64,000 nt of DNA from Planctomycetota bacterium (GTDB taxonomy: Bacteria; Planctomycetota; PUPC01; JACPCR01). A program made the translations under genes and the position numbers. Positions 18,755-27,178 of the stretch are shown piece by piece; within the stretch, counting starts at the first letter, position 1, and every line of letters starts with the position of its first letter. Location of the stretch: assembly GCA_027625095.1 (NCBI GenBank), contig JAQBXN010000027.1:1-64000 (forward strand), written 5' to 3'. A model generated the notes under the pieces. That model saw nothing but the letters and a program-made list of their open reading frames with translations, had not been told where the DNA came from and did no database searches.

Positions 18755-19558
18755 TCAAGTCTCGGCCAGGATTTTAAGAAAATTTTCACGAGTCAGCAGG
18801 GCTGTCTCTTGAGGCCGCTCCAAAAAAGGGGCTACATCATCGATCATCAGATCGACGTTCATTCGCCTTGCCCGCTGACTTACCTGATTCCTCCAGTCGG
18901 CTGAGGCCCAGGCGTTATCGGCCAATGTCTGTTCGAGGGCGTTTTGCAGCAGGATGAGGTTGGGCTCGACTGGTGGGCGCTGCGTGAGGTACCAAAGCAG
19001 GTCATACCAGTCCCTGCCTTTGAGGTACTTACGCGTAGAGAGTGCGTGTAATTTGCCCGCCATCAGCGAACTCAGATCATTATGCCGCACCGCATACAAA
19101 AAAGGCGCATTGAGAATCCTGTTTTCAAGCTGTGCGCCTGAAGGCGGGTTACTGTCTATTTCGATCTTTATGGAGAGCTTTTGTGACGGCAACGGTGAGA
19201 TACCCGCTTCGTGCATGATTTCTGATACCTTCACCCAGGCGGTGTGAACGGGCTTCCGGTCATTCCAAGTTACCGACGGCTCAAAGCCGGCAAAGTGTAA
19301 ATCTCTCTTGAGTTTGCCCATCCACTGAACCGGTTTGTAGTCAGCAGAGCTCTCGAGGGAGAAATCTAAATCTTCAGAAAAGCGAGGGAGGCCGAAAACA
19401 ATACGAAGAGCTGTACCCCCCACGAAAGACAGACATTGGAATGCCTTTGACTCATGCAGAGATCTCAAAACGAATGCCTGCAGGTATTCGCGCAAGCGAT
19501 TCATTTTTTCTGCAGGCTCTGATACCGTTTTTGTGACTGCAACCGCTTCAGCTTTCAC
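18755..19558 (-). CDS. AbiEii/AbiGii-type nucleotidyltransferase toxin
   Basis: SFVGGTALRIVFGLPRFSEDLDFSLE nucleotidyltransferase signature; 4-nt overlap with upstream AbiEi-like gene. Confidence 0.88.
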   Translation of the reverse strand: MKAEAVAVTKTVSEPAEKMNRLREYLQAFVLRSLHESKAFQCLSFVGGTALRIVFGLPRFSEDLDFSLESSADYKPVQWMGKLKRDLHFAGFEPSVTWNDRKPVHTAWVKVSEIMHEAGISPLPSQKLSIKIEIDSNPPSGAQLENRILNAPFLYAVRHNDLSSLMAGKLHALSTRKYLKGRDWYDLLWYLTQRPPVEPNLILLQNALEQTLADNAWASADWRNQVSQRARRMNVDLMIDDVAPFLERPQETALLTRENFLKILAET

Positions 19559-20196
19559 AGTTCTATGGTTCCTTCGGTTTCACTCAATGAAATCTGTTTC
19601 CAACTCTCAACGGCTATCAGCAACCGCGGAGAGCGAAACCGTTTGGCATAGACCTGCAACAAATCCTCATCCACAATCTCCTGATTCTGGAGGCGTAATT
19701 CGTCCATTCTTTCTGGCGTCCATACCCCGTGTTGAAGGTGCCAAAAATCAAGCAGCGATTTTTCCGGAGAGGCCAACCAAGTGGGAATCCCCTGAATTTC
19801 ACTCTTGGAAAAACCAAAGAAGAAATCTCGATGAACGCTGGAGTATCGAAAAATCCCGAACGGATTCTCGAATGCCCTGGTGACCCGGCTGCTCACGCTG
19901 GTGAATACCACTACCTTTTCCGGAATCAGACCCCAATAACCCATAGCCCATTGCAAGCTCAAATAGGAGGGTTTGTAGATTTCGTTGGCGAGGTAGGGAG
20001 CATGAATCTCTGCCTTCCGATATTCATCAGATAGCGTGTAAAGTCCGCGCCGGAGACGAATAACCTGATTGGATTTTGCCCATCGATGAAGTTGCGTCCG
20101 AACCTGCGGCATAGGCTCCTGTGCAACTTGGGCAACCATCTGCAGATCGAAAAAAGCTGCATGTCCGAACTGGGAAATGAGGGCATCGAATCTCAT
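19555..20196 (-). CDS. AbiEi-family antitoxin-like wHTH protein
   Basis: WAKSNQVIRLRRGLYTLSDEYRKAEIHAPYLANEIYKPSYLSLQWAMGYWGLIPE...PEKSLLDFWHLQHG. Confidence 0.8.
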   Translation of the reverse strand: MRFDALISQFGHAAFFDLQMVAQVAQEPMPQVRTQLHRWAKSNQVIRLRRGLYTLSDEYRKAEIHAPYLANEIYKPSYLSLQWAMGYWGLIPEKVVVFTSVSSRVTRAFENPFGIFRYSSVHRDFFFGFSKSEIQGIPTWLASPEKSLLDFWHLQHGVWTPERMDELRLQNQEIVDEDLLQVYAKRFRSPRLLIAVESWKQISLSETEGTIEL

Positions 20197-20203
20197 TTAC
20201 AAA

Positions 20204-20231
20204 ACTATACATAAATGACGATTATTGTAAA
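20204..20231 (-). promoter_or_regulatory. Predicted sigma70-type promoter of AbiE operon
   Basis: Minus strand TTTACA-16 nt-TATAGT, followed by 7 nt then ATG of the AbiEi-like gene. Confidence 0.6.
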
Positions 20232-20306
20232 CAAGCTATTCTTGGTCTTAGACCCAAAGGCAGGAGCTTTGAATCGGTGCTCCCCGAGTTCCATGTGCAG
20301 TGCAAT

Positions 20307-21467
20307 TCATCCTAACACGGTCTTCGCTGCATCTTTGATACGTTTGATGATTGCCGTCACCTCTAGAGCCTTTCGGCTCGGATGATTCCCGATCATTACC
20401 GTGCGGTTGAGAATATCCAACGACCGTGCACACATGTCTTCGGTGTAGGTCATGCGGCAACCCTTATTTTCTTTGAACTTGAAAGGGTTCAGGGCGTCGT
20501 GATGCGACGCCGAGTGATCGAAGATCGGGTCCCAATTCAGGTAAACGTGACGGCCGGTCTTTCCCATGATGCCTCCACCGGCTAGGGTAGCGAACTCTTG
20601 AGCCTGCTTCTCAGTCGGGAGAAGAAAGCTATTGCAGGTAGCGCACTCATCATCAGGGCTGTGAGTTGGGGTAAGTTTGAGGTTCGTCTTGGCCGCTTCT
20701 TTGAGAATCCGTTTTTTCTGAGCCTGGAGTTTCTTGAGCATGGAAGGCAGGCGGTCGAGTTGCACGTTCATGATCGCCCCTTCGAATTCGGATGCCCTGG
20801 CACCATTGGCTACAAAGGGACGCCACGTGCCTTTTCCCTTCCAGTAAAAACTGCATGGATCGACCATGCATTTCACCTTTTCGGCAATGGCTCTTGTATT
20901 GGTCACCACTGCGCCGCCTTCGCCACATGTCATGTTTTTGAAGTAATTAAAGCTGAACGCTCCCACGTGCCCGATCGAACCGAGCTTCTTGCCCTGGTAT
21001 CCGCCGCCAACAGCCTGGCAGGCATCTTCGCAGATAAGGAGTTTATGTTTGCGAGCCACCCGCATGATGCTGCGCATATCGCAGGGTTGGCCCCACATGT
21101 GAACCGGTATGGCGGCTTTGGTCCGTGGGCCGATTGCCTCTTCCATTGCTATGGGATCCATACAGGTGGATTCATCCACATCAACGAGCACGGGAATGGC
21201 GCCCACTGCCAGAACGGCGATTGGTGTAGCCATGTAAGTGAGCGCAGGAACAAGTACTTCGTCACCGGGGCCGATACTCAGACCGGCCAGGGCCGCAGTG
21301 AGCGCATTCGTGCCACTGGCGGTCATGCTTACAAATTTGGTGTTCAGGTATTCTCCCCATCGTTTTTCAAACCGGTCGCACTGCCCACCTTCGTGGTACC
21401 GAAACATTTTGCCGCTCTTAATGACGTCTCTGACGGCATCAGCCTCTTTGTCCCCGATGATTAACAT
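20307..21467 (-). CDS. DegT/DnrJ/EryC1/StrS-family PLP aminotransferase
   Basis: VSMTASGTNALTAALAGLSIGPGDEVLVPALTYMATPIAVL...LICEDACQAVGGGYQGKKLGSIGHVGAFSFNYFKNMTCGEGGAVVT. Confidence 0.92.
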   Translation of the reverse strand: MLIIGDKEADAVRDVIKSGKMFRYHEGGQCDRFEKRWGEYLNTKFVSMTASGTNALTAALAGLSIGPGDEVLVPALTYMATPIAVLAVGAIPVLVDVDESTCMDPIAMEEAIGPRTKAAIPVHMWGQPCDMRSIMRVARKHKLLICEDACQAVGGGYQGKKLGSIGHVGAFSFNYFKNMTCGEGGAVVTNTRAIAEKVKCMVDPCSFYWKGKGTWRPFVANGARASEFEGAIMNVQLDRLPSMLKKLQAQKKRILKEAAKTNLKLTPTHSPDDECATCNSFLLPTEKQAQEFATLAGGGIMGKTGRHVYLNWDPIFDHSASHHDALNPFKFKENKGCRMTYTEDMCARSLDILNRTVMIGNHPSRKALEVTAIIKRIKDAAKTVLG

Positions 21468-21826
21468 GGTCACTCCTGTTGTTCGAAGGTTTCAGATTTG
21501 GGTAAGCACTACCGTGGTGGGGACGATCACTTACTATGAATCAGGAGGGACAGCAAATCGGTGGGGTGAGGCTGCCATTGCTCTCGACCCCTCCACTTTT
21601 CCCTCCTTGAGGGGCCGTAACTGGTAAGCACGGCGTGTGACGCTTTGAAAGATTGTTGAAAGCGAACCCCGTGCTCTCGGAGTGCAATTTGGTCGCGGTC
21701 GCGTCTGGCATCGGCGAGGGGGCAGGTCGCGCGTTTACCCTTACTCCGGCCGCCAGTAAGCCGTTAATTTTCACTTTGTGCGAATCGGATTGAGTATGGA
21801 TGCTCAAAATCGAAATTGACGGCCCA

Positions 21827-22831
21827 CTAGACCCTTTTGATGTAGTCCTGGATTTCAATGCAGTTGCCGCCGCCATCTGCTGATTCCCAGCCGGCCAGAA
21901 TGGGAGCGAGTGACTGAAGGCCATCTTGATAATCGTTGAGAAGAAGGCTTGGGTCACCGGTGCGGACGGATTCAAGAAAAGTTTGATCCTGCTTAAGCCA
22001 CGGGTCCATCTGCTCACCTTCCCACTGCCAGGCGGTCTCACCATTTACCTCGATGCGATCGTACATATGAACCGCAAGGTATCCGCCCTCAAAAAAAATA
22101 GTAAACCGCGGCTCATCGGGGTTTTTGTGGCTCGCGGCTGCAGTGATCATTGTCATCGTGGCGCCACTGGTCATCTGCATATTAAAAGAGCAGGAAAGCG
22201 CCTGATCGGCCCCTTGAGGGTGGTGGTAGAACGCTTGTGAACGCGCTACATCTTGACCGCTCATGAATCGGATGTAATCAACTCCATGAACGCCCCAGTC
22301 AAATGCGGGCCCACCTGCTTTCTGAAAATCACCCCACCAGGAGCGATTCTTATTGTTCGGTGACGGAAGGCCGCGGAAGCTCTGATATCGGCAATGAACG
22401 ATTGTCTTATCGCTGAGTATTCGCCGGGCCTCCTGAAACAGAGGTCTGTAACGTTCCCGAAATCCTACCGTGTTGATGACGCCGGCATCTTGAATGGCCT
22501 TGTTGATAGCGACAGCAACTTCCATCTTCCTTGCTTGTGGCTTCTCGCTGAAGATGTGGATGCCTTTTCGGGCCGCCTGAATTTCTACATCTGTGCGAGC
22601 GAACGCGGGAACGATGGAATAGAGCACATCAAACTCCTCTCGTTCGATCATTTCATGGGCGTCTGCATAGGAGCGTGGAATTCCGAATTCCGTGACAGTA
22701 GCTCGCAGGGCATCCGCGTTCACATCTGAGGCCGCCACTATTTCCACTTCTGGAACAGTAAGAATATTCGGAATGTGCGTCTTGTTGGCGAAGTTTCCTG
22801 TGCCGTAAATGGCGATTCTCAGTTTGGTCAT
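21827..22831 (-). CDS. Gfo/Idh/MocA family oxidoreductase
   Basis: RIAIYGTGNFANKTHIPNIL...VAASDVNADALRATVTEFGIPRSYADAHEMI...IFSEKPQARKMEVA. Confidence 0.88.
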   Translation of the reverse strand: MTKLRIAIYGTGNFANKTHIPNILTVPEVEIVAASDVNADALRATVTEFGIPRSYADAHEMIEREEFDVLYSIVPAFARTDVEIQAARKGIHIFSEKPQARKMEVAVAINKAIQDAGVINTVGFRERYRPLFQEARRILSDKTIVHCRYQSFRGLPSPNNKNRSWWGDFQKAGGPAFDWGVHGVDYIRFMSGQDVARSQAFYHHPQGADQALSCSFNMQMTSGATMTMITAAASHKNPDEPRFTIFFEGGYLAVHMYDRIEVNGETAWQWEGEQMDPWLKQDQTFLESVRTGDPSLLLNDYQDGLQSLAPILAGWESADGGGNCIEIQDYIKRV

Positions 22832-22855
22832 CTTTAGTTGTTGAGTTCCTGCAGG

Positions 22856-23686
22856 TCAGAGCCTTCGGCTGTTATTTTTCTGCGCCTCCATGGGCCTTGG
22901 GAGGTTGGACCAATGTCTGGTGGTATCTTCGCCGCGACACCAGATGGATTTTGTATTCCATTCATGAAGGCATCTTACTTCCACTGGTGCGTAGCGGATG
23001 GTCAATCCGCAGCGTCTGCGATTGGAGGCATTGGCATCAGAGCCGTGAATGAGCATGTCGGAATGCACGGAAATCTGTCCGGCTTTCATCTCCATATAGG
23101 CCACTTCGCCATGTTCTTCCGCGTCTATGACTCTCTGGTTCAAGACAACCTGTTCGTCCTTTTGAGCATTCTCGAATGCCAGGTGTCCCTTTCTATGGGA
23201 GCCGGCGACGACTTTCATGGCTGAGTTTTCACGATCAGCATCATCGATCGCCAGCCAGACTGTCACTGTTTTGGAGGGAGTCAACGGCCAATAGGAGGCG
23301 TCCTGGTGCCAGGGGACGGATTTCGCGTCGTTTGCGAGTTTGCAGAAATAGTGAGTGCCCCAGGCCACAAAATCAGGGCCGATGAGGTCTTCGATGATAT
23401 TGAGGATCTTGGGATGGGTGCAGATATCCCAGATTTCCTGGCTCTGGCTGTGATAGCCATTGATGGAATATTCGCTCCGTCCTTCCTTCTGGACATCGTT
23501 CAACAGCCGGTCGAAATACACACGATTTCGTTCTGCCTCTGCTTTGCCGCAAATATCGAAGGGCAGCAGATAGCCGCGTTCATTGAACTCTTGAATCTGA
23601 TGCTGTGTTAATACAGACGGCGAGTCGTTCTTCGTGTCAAAGAACTTGAGCACTCGTTGGGATTGCCAATCGTCGGACATGATCAT
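22856..23686 (-). CDS. Phytanoyl-CoA dioxygenase family protein
   Basis: FNERGYLLPFDI...VPWHQDASYWPLTPSKTVTVWLAIDDADRENSAMKVVAGSHRKGH. Confidence 0.92.
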   Translation of the reverse strand: MIMSDDWQSQRVLKFFDTKNDSPSVLTQHQIQEFNERGYLLPFDICGKAEAERNRVYFDRLLNDVQKEGRSEYSINGYHSQSQEIWDICTHPKILNIIEDLIGPDFVAWGTHYFCKLANDAKSVPWHQDASYWPLTPSKTVTVWLAIDDADRENSAMKVVAGSHRKGHLAFENAQKDEQVVLNQRVIDAEEHGEVAYMEMKAGQISVHSDMLIHGSDANASNRRRCGLTIRYAPVEVRCLHEWNTKSIWCRGEDTTRHWSNLPRPMEAQKNNSRRL

Positions 23687-23769
23687 GTGTTGGAAAAGGA
23701 ATTGAGTAGGAGGAGGTAACTTTTCTCACTCTGAGCTTTATCCACATTCTTCTGCCCCGTAGTGGCATG

Positions 23770-23807
23770 GGCAAGTCGCCGGTGGTCAGAAGCACCGGCG
23801 ACTTGCC
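23770..23807. repeat. Perfect 15-bp inverted repeat, part of a dispersed element
   Basis: ggcaagtcgccggtg-gtcagaag-caccggcgacttgcc; flanking sequence related to 57677-57748. Confidence 0.8.
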
Positions 23808-23905
23808 TGTACGCCTCCGGCGTAACGGAAACAAGATTTGGGCAAAGGCCAGCGGGCAACTCCGTCCACCGGTTTTAATTGCGGGCCTGAAGGCGGCTTC
23901 GGATC

Positions 23906-24937
23906 TTAATCTCTTTTCTTCCGCAGCTTTTTGCTCGCGGATAATAAAATGTCGCGCTCATCTTTGGTCAAACTCGATTCGCCCTGTTCATGAATTTTTC
24001 GAAGAATCACGTCTACCTGCTCCCCGAGATTTTCAGCAGGTTGCGGTTGCTCGACTCGTGGTCTGCTGCCTGGACGAGGGCCAGGCCGAGTTGAAGATCG
24101 AGGACGGAGTCGGCCAATGATCCGCTCTATACGCATGCCCGACCTCGAATAATAAAAGCCGAATGAAAGACCTCCGAGATGGGCAGCGTGGGCGATGCCG
24201 CTGAAGACCTCTTCTCCCGCCAGGGTCAGCAGCACTGGATGCAGGTCGTAAAGAACATAAAAGAGAACCACCCATCTAATCTGGACTGGAATGAATCCAA
24301 AGATAAAAAGCCGTTCACGAGGGAAGTGGATCGCATAAAGCATGGTAACCGCCATCACCGCGCCGGATGCCCCAATAGCTGGGTGCGAATGACCAGTAAA
24401 TAGCGCCAGCGCAATGTGGGCCATACTCGCCATGCTGGCCCCGGCCAAATAGAACAACAGAAACTCACGGGACCCGTACATCCCCTCAAGCGTTGTGCCG
24501 AACCAGAACAGGAACAGCATGTTGAAAACAATGTGAAGGATGTCGAACCTGTCGTGACAGAATGCACAAGTGATCAGCCGCCAGAGTTGTCCGCCTCGGA
24601 CTACTTTCTCAGTATCCAACTGCAACCAATCCTGCATGACCGAAATCTTTGGCGCCCGAGCCAGCATGTCCGCCTCCATCTGTTCAATAACGCCTGGAGG
24701 GGCTCCTTCCAAGGGCCCAACCTGCTGTCTCAGGTCCTCTATCCCCGGGGAGCGAGTGACAAAGATCTGAAGCATAAAGACCAGCCCATTCGCAAGGAGA
24801 AGCCATCTGCAGACCGGCGGTAAACCAATTCCCCGACTGGAATCGGAATAACGAGGTACCTCCCTGATGTAATCGCGATCTTCGACGCCCAAGAAGAATC
24901 TCTCCTGTGTGGTCCATTCCTGTGAGCAGGCCATCAT
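23906..24937 (-). CDS. Rhomboid family intramembrane serine protease
   Basis: FDILHIVFNMLFLFWFGTTLEGMYG...HPAIGASGAVMAVTMLYAIHFP...HAAHLGGLSFGFYY. Confidence 0.92.
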   Translation of the reverse strand: MMACSQEWTTQERFFLGVEDRDYIREVPRYSDSSRGIGLPPVCRWLLLANGLVFMLQIFVTRSPGIEDLRQQVGPLEGAPPGVIEQMEADMLARAPKISVMQDWLQLDTEKVVRGGQLWRLITCAFCHDRFDILHIVFNMLFLFWFGTTLEGMYGSREFLLFYLAGASMASMAHIALALFTGHSHPAIGASGAVMAVTMLYAIHFPRERLFIFGFIPVQIRWVVLFYVLYDLHPVLLTLAGEEVFSGIAHAAHLGGLSFGFYYSRSGMRIERIIGRLRPRSSTRPGPRPGSRPRVEQPQPAENLGEQVDVILRKIHEQGESSLTKDERDILLSASKKLRKKRD

Positions 24938-25046
24938 AACAGGGCTGGGCTGTTCGACTAGCCTGAGGAAGGCCGCCTCGAACGCATGCCACGCGTCGGC
25001 CCTGATATAGTCGTCGAGGTTTCCTGTTGGCCGCCCTCGGAAGTCT

Positions 25047-25826
25047 TTACTGCACCCATCCGATCAGGCTCAACTGCCTGCCTGTCTTTCCATTCTCTGC
25101 GCGATGGCTGAAATAATCTGAGGTATTACAGGCCGTGCAGCTGCCGACACAGTGGATGTCTCCCTGTCCGATTCCAGCCTTATGCATCTGCTGGCGATTC
25201 AGTTCACGCAGGTCCAGGTAATAACACTCACCATTTTCAGTGACCACATCAAGGGGGGAGTCACCGTTCGGCCAACTTTTCTCGAACTCTTCCGCCACAT
25301 CTTCCCCCACAGAATAGCAGCACTCCTGAATGCATGGTCCGATGCATGCCTGCAGCGTGTCAGGTGAGACATCGTATCTGTGTTCCAGGGCCTGGATCGT
25401 TTTCATCACAATGCCCCCTAATGTTCCCCTCCGGCCGGCATGAACTGCCGCGGCGATTTTTCTATCAGGCTCAACGATAAAGATGGGGACGCAGTCCGCG
25501 GTTTGAACCGCCAGGAAGCATCCGGGAGTTCTGGTGATGAGCGCATCACATTTACCTGCCACTTTGCCGGTTTCCGCAATTACTTCGTGCACTTCGCAGC
25601 TGTGCACCTGTTCCATAGCCGTCACGCGATTCTTGTGGGCGCCGATGGCCACTTTCGCATCACACCAATTGCGGGCCAGACAACGCGGTTCATCTCCTAC
25701 GTCATAGGAGACGTTCAGCGAGTCGAACGGCGTTTCACTACAGCCGCCCCGGCGACCAAAGAAAGCGTGTTTGAGCTCCGAATAACCCCACCATGCTGAG
25801 TTGTTGAGGAATGGGACGGATTGCAT
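25047..25826 (-). CDS. YfiH/PgeF-type polyphenol oxidase (laccase-domain) protein
   Basis: TADCVPIFIVEPDRKIAAAVHAGRRGTLGGIVMKTIQAL...ACIGPCIQECCYSVGEDV; internal ATG at 25826 avoids overlap with divergent gene. Confidence 0.88.
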   Translation of the reverse strand: MQSVPFLNNSAWWGYSELKHAFFGRRGGCSETPFDSLNVSYDVGDEPRCLARNWCDAKVAIGAHKNRVTAMEQVHSCEVHEVIAETGKVAGKCDALITRTPGCFLAVQTADCVPIFIVEPDRKIAAAVHAGRRGTLGGIVMKTIQALEHRYDVSPDTLQACIGPCIQECCYSVGEDVAEEFEKSWPNGDSPLDVVTENGECYYLDLRELNRQQMHKAGIGQGDIHCVGSCTACNTSDYFSHRAENGKTGRQLSLIGWVQ

Positions 25827-25901
25827 ATGGTATTTTGCATAGGACTTTGAGGGGCACGTTATAAATGACCTGCCGTCTGTTACCAACACCACCAACCCAT
25901 A

Positions 25902-26948
25902 GTGAAATATCTTCGAATCCAATTCTTTATCGTTGGCGTCCTCCTGGCGTTTGGAATCTCGTTCATGATCACGGCCGGTAGTGATGAAGGCGGGCAGCAG
26001 CTCGATATACCAAAGGAGGCTGAGATTCGGCTTCAGTCACAACTGTCCGGGTTATTTGGCGATTCCACGCGGGAACTGATTGCTGAACACGTTTTGTATG
26101 CCTACGCCATTGTCTATCTGAATAAGCCCACAACGAGTTTAGCGGAATTTGCGGCATTGATTTCGGATTCAAGTTCAGCGTTCCGAATCAGCCGTATGTC
26201 GCCCCGGCAGACAGATGAGCCTACGCTCTTTATCAGCGAAAGGGACAACCTGCGATGGAAACCGATCGATGAATGGGGAGTAAATGAAGAGCCTCCCGAG
26301 ACTTGGCCGCACGCGTTTGAGGTCTGGCTATCCTCGCCTGAGAAGGGCTTACTTCAGAACGTCCTTAACGCCCAGACTTCCTTGTACGAAGTTGCCAAGG
26401 CAACCGGTGGGTTAATCGCCGACATCGAAGCCAGAACTGTTTTTGATATTGATGCATGGAAGGAGCATCGCCTCCACAAGTGGACAGGCAAATATCCGTA
26501 TCTTCCCTCGCAGGTGACCATGACCTACCTGAAGAAAGGAATATGGTACCAAGCGCGAACCATGGGGATGAGAAAGTTTGGATTACCCGAACTCACAATA
26601 GCGGGGTTCTCTGCTTCACATCTGACAGGGCTTGACGCCTTAATGAAGCTGACCTGTCAGACGCTGATAGAAAGACCTTTCCTGGCATTAGATGGCAGGT
26701 ATCGTTTGTGTGTATCCGAGTTAGCGGAACCACAGTTGAAGGCCAAACTCGCTCGGATCGTCGATGAATCGGCACCGGGCAGAATCGAAATTGAGCTGGC
26801 ACTCAAGAAGGCAGTCGACGCGGCAGCGAGTCGCAATCTGGAGATCCGCTGTCTCCATCTGCCAGGGCTGACGCTGATGGAGAAGCAGGAATACCTGGTG
26901 ATGCAACTTTTCGGCGACAGCGGGCATGAGGGCCAAAGTAATCATTAG
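25902..26948 (+). CDS. Hypothetical protein with N-terminal signal/anchor
   Basis: MKYLRIQFFIVGVLLAFGISFMITAG then soluble 320 aa; no family recognised. Confidence 0.7.
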   Translation: MKYLRIQFFIVGVLLAFGISFMITAGSDEGGQQLDIPKEAEIRLQSQLSGLFGDSTRELIAEHVLYAYAIVYLNKPTTSLAEFAALISDSSSAFRISRMSPRQTDEPTLFISERDNLRWKPIDEWGVNEEPPETWPHAFEVWLSSPEKGLLQNVLNAQTSLYEVAKATGGLIADIEARTVFDIDAWKEHRLHKWTGKYPYLPSQVTMTYLKKGIWYQARTMGMRKFGLPELTIAGFSASHLTGLDALMKLTCQTLIERPFLALDGRYRLCVSELAEPQLKAKLARIVDESAPGRIEIELALKKAVDAAASRNLEIRCLHLPGLTLMEKQEYLVMQLFGDSGHEGQSNH

Positions 26949-26994
26949 AGATTCGCTTGTTAACTTCTGCGCGTAGCGAGTGTAATTTTTAAAA

Positions 26995-27066
26995 TTTACA
27001 GGAGGAAACAGAGATAACGGAGACGTTCTTCATTGAATATTCTCTGTCTCTGTCGCCTCCTGTAAA
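26995..27066. repeat. Imperfect inverted repeat (11-bp outer, 7-bp inner arms)
   Basis: tttacaggagg...acagaga / tctctgt...cctcctgtaaa. Confidence 0.7.
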
Positions 27067-27178
27067 CCTCTTTCGTTGCGGCCCCAAGGCAGCAGTAGGC
27101 AGTGGGCCGGCAGATTCTTCGGCGAACTGAAAGAAGGGCTATATCATTTGCCAATACCTGTTGCCTGAGACGACTCAA

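Noticed and set aside
20598-21464. 288-aa plus-strand ORF
   Set aside because: Entirely antisense to the well-supported DegT aminotransferase gene.
21541-22044. 167-aa minus-strand ORF between and overlapping the Gfo/Idh/MocA gene
   Set aside because: Runs through the 3' end of a real gene in another frame; no recognisable domain.
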